Assembly (NCBI GenBank): GCA_021786555.1
Contig: JAJYNB010000079.1
Location: 1 to 6,416 of the forward strand
Length of the DNA: 6,416 bases
Direction of reading: 5' to 3'
Origin: Bacillota bacterium
Lineage (GTDB): Bacteria; Bacillota; Desulfitobacteriia; Desulfitobacteriales; JAJXUE01
Both the position numbers and the translations under genes were made by a program. Positions 5,869 through 6,416 of this stretch are shown here, one piece after another. How positions within the stretch are numbered: the first letter of the stretch is position 1; the number at the start of each line of letters is the position of its first letter. The notes beneath the pieces are model-generated. The model was not told the DNA's origin, searched no databases, and worked only from the letters and a program-made list of their open reading frames with translations.

Positions 5869-6282
5869 ATGCGGATTATGGGACTGGATTTGGGTGATAA
5901 GACAATTGGTGTGGCGGTTAGCGATTTGCTGGGTTTGACTGCCCAGGGAGTGGAAACTATCCGGCGGTCAAAACGGGAAATTGATCGGTTGAGAGAATTG
6001 GTTAAACTGTACGAGGTCGAGGAAATAGTTGTTGGCCTACCTCGGAACATGGACGGGTCCATAGGGCCGAGAGCGGAGAAAACCCTGGAATTTGCCCATT
6101 ACCTGTCTGAGACACTGAATCTGCCGGTCTCAAGCTGGGACGAACGCCTGACCACCGTGGCGGCTCAGCGATCGCTGCTTGAAGCCGATGTTTCCAGGGC
6201 CAAACGCAGGCAGGTAATAGACAAAATGGCGGCCATGCTGATTCTGCAAGGGTACATGGACAGCCGACGCCCCCGTAACTAG
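5869..6282 (+). CDS. ruvX: Putative pre-16S rRNA nuclease / Holliday junction resolvase YqgF (RuvX)
   Basis: This 137-residue protein is full length for the YqgF/RuvX family, an RNase H-fold nuclease involved in 16S rRNA 5' maturation and historically annotated as a Holliday junction resolvase. It opens with MRIMGLDLGDKTIGVAVSD, with the first catalytic Asp at residue 7. The strand EEIVVGLPRNMDGSIGPRAE (51-70), WDERLTT (90-96) and IDKMAAMLILQGYMD (117-131) supply the remaining conserved acidic positions. The ATG at 5869 is chosen from the family N-terminus; a weak AGGGATGA (5854-5861) overlaps the stop codon of the reductase, so translation of the two genes may be coupled. No terminator is visible after the stop; the repeat array begins 10 bp later. 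Confidence 0.96.
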   Translation: MRIMGLDLGDKTIGVAVSDLLGLTAQGVETIRRSKREIDRLRELVKLYEVEEIVVGLPRNMDGSIGPRAEKTLEFAHYLSETLNLPVSSWDERLTTVAAQRSLLEADVSRAKRRQVIDKMAAMLILQGYMDSRRPRN

Positions 6283-6292
6283 TAACTACTCA

Positions 6293-6348
6293 GGAGTCAG
6301 GAGTCAGGAGTCAGGAGACAGGAGCCAGGAGACAGGAGTCAGGAGTCA
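6293..6348 (+). repeat. Tandem heptad array, 8 copies of GGAGNCA type
   Basis: Eight 7-bp units start at 6293, 6300, 6307, 6314, 6321, 6328, 6335 and 6342. Five are GGAGTCA, two are GGAGACA (6314, 6328) and one is GGAGCCA (6321). The mixture of variants differs from the homogeneous GTAGTCA units of the first array, so the two arrays probably expanded independently. The array begins 10 bp after the ruvX stop. Confidence 0.9.
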
Positions 6349-6374
6349 ATCAGGAACCGTCCCCAAGTGACTCA
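6343..6374 (-). repeat. GGGGACGGTT-type repeat unit, inverted copy
   Basis: Read on the minus strand, this 32-bp unit matches 1641-1672 at 29 of 32 positions, including TTGGGGACGGTTC and both flanking TGAGTCA and TTGACTC arms. Those arms are themselves complementary (TGAGTCA with TGACTCA in the first copy), so each unit can form a small stem-loop. The 5' arm merges into the last heptad GGAGTCA, suggesting that heptads and units share ancestry or grew from one another. Confidence 0.8.
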
Positions 6375-6416
6375 GAAGTCGGGATGAAAGAAGCGGCATG
6401 TAATTCTGAATTCTGA

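Larger units (their letters stand above)
6293..6416. mobile_element. Second composite repeat element (truncated by window end)
   Basis: The module order repeats that of the element in the alaS leader: a heptad array (6293-6348), a GGGGACGGTT-family unit (6343-6374, inverted) and ATTCTGAATTCTGA (6403-6416), which is identical to 1821-1834, the start of the right-hand end in the first element. If the parallel holds, the sequence just past the window should continue with the right terminal arm. The internal part is much shorter than in the first copy. No coding frame is seen. Confidence 0.5.

Noticed and set aside
1..6416. A new defence, secretion or biosynthetic system
   Set aside because: All complete genes belong to known families in a familiar neighbourhood; nothing in the coding sequence supports a new system, and only the repeat DNA is unexplained.

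Overview
The window looks like chromosomal DNA of a Gram-positive (Firmicutes) bacterium, most plausibly a Clostridia member of the Desulfotomaculum/Pelotomaculum type. The reasons are an alanine T-box leader, a Firmicutes-only IreB/YrzL protein, AGGAGG-type ribosome binding sites with frequent TTG/GTG starts, a ferredoxin-tailed aldo/keto reductase typical of anaerobes, and dispersed GGGGACGGTT and AGTCAGG repeats that I associate with such genomes. The taxonomic call is inference; no rRNA or other marker is present. All genes read on the + strand.

Layout: the 3' tail of an unidentified gene (1-66) ends in an intrinsic terminator (115-142). Next comes an AI-2E-family membrane protein (166-1197). 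A 680-bp non-coding stretch follows, holding a near-consensus promoter (1252-1281), an alanine-specific T-box riboswitch with its terminator (about 1288-1535), and a 295-bp composite inverted-repeat element (1559-1853) wedged between riboswitch and ribosome binding site. Then come alaS (1878-4499), ireB/yrzL (4568-4825), a terminator (4857-4886), a 4Fe-4S aldo/keto reductase (4911-5861) and ruvX (5869-6282). The window ends inside what appears to be a second copy of the composite repeat (6293 to at least 6416).

The genes form the conserved neighbourhood AI-2E protein / alaS / ireB / ruvX, which matches the B. subtilis order yrrI-alaS-yrzL-yrrK from established knowledge. The aldo/keto reductase is the extra member. 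alaS is controlled by uncharged tRNA-Ala through the T-box, whose specifier is GCC. ireB probably shares the alaS transcript. The reductase and ruvX lie 7 bp apart behind a terminator, with no convincing promoter of their own, so they probably depend on read-through.

The coding content is ordinary core genome; I see no new defence, secretion or biosynthetic system. The interesting material is the repeat DNA. A modular element made of heptad arrays, GGGGACGGTT units and long terminal inverted repeats appears twice, once inside the alaS mRNA leader. Single GGGGACGGTT-type units also touch the ends of two other genes.
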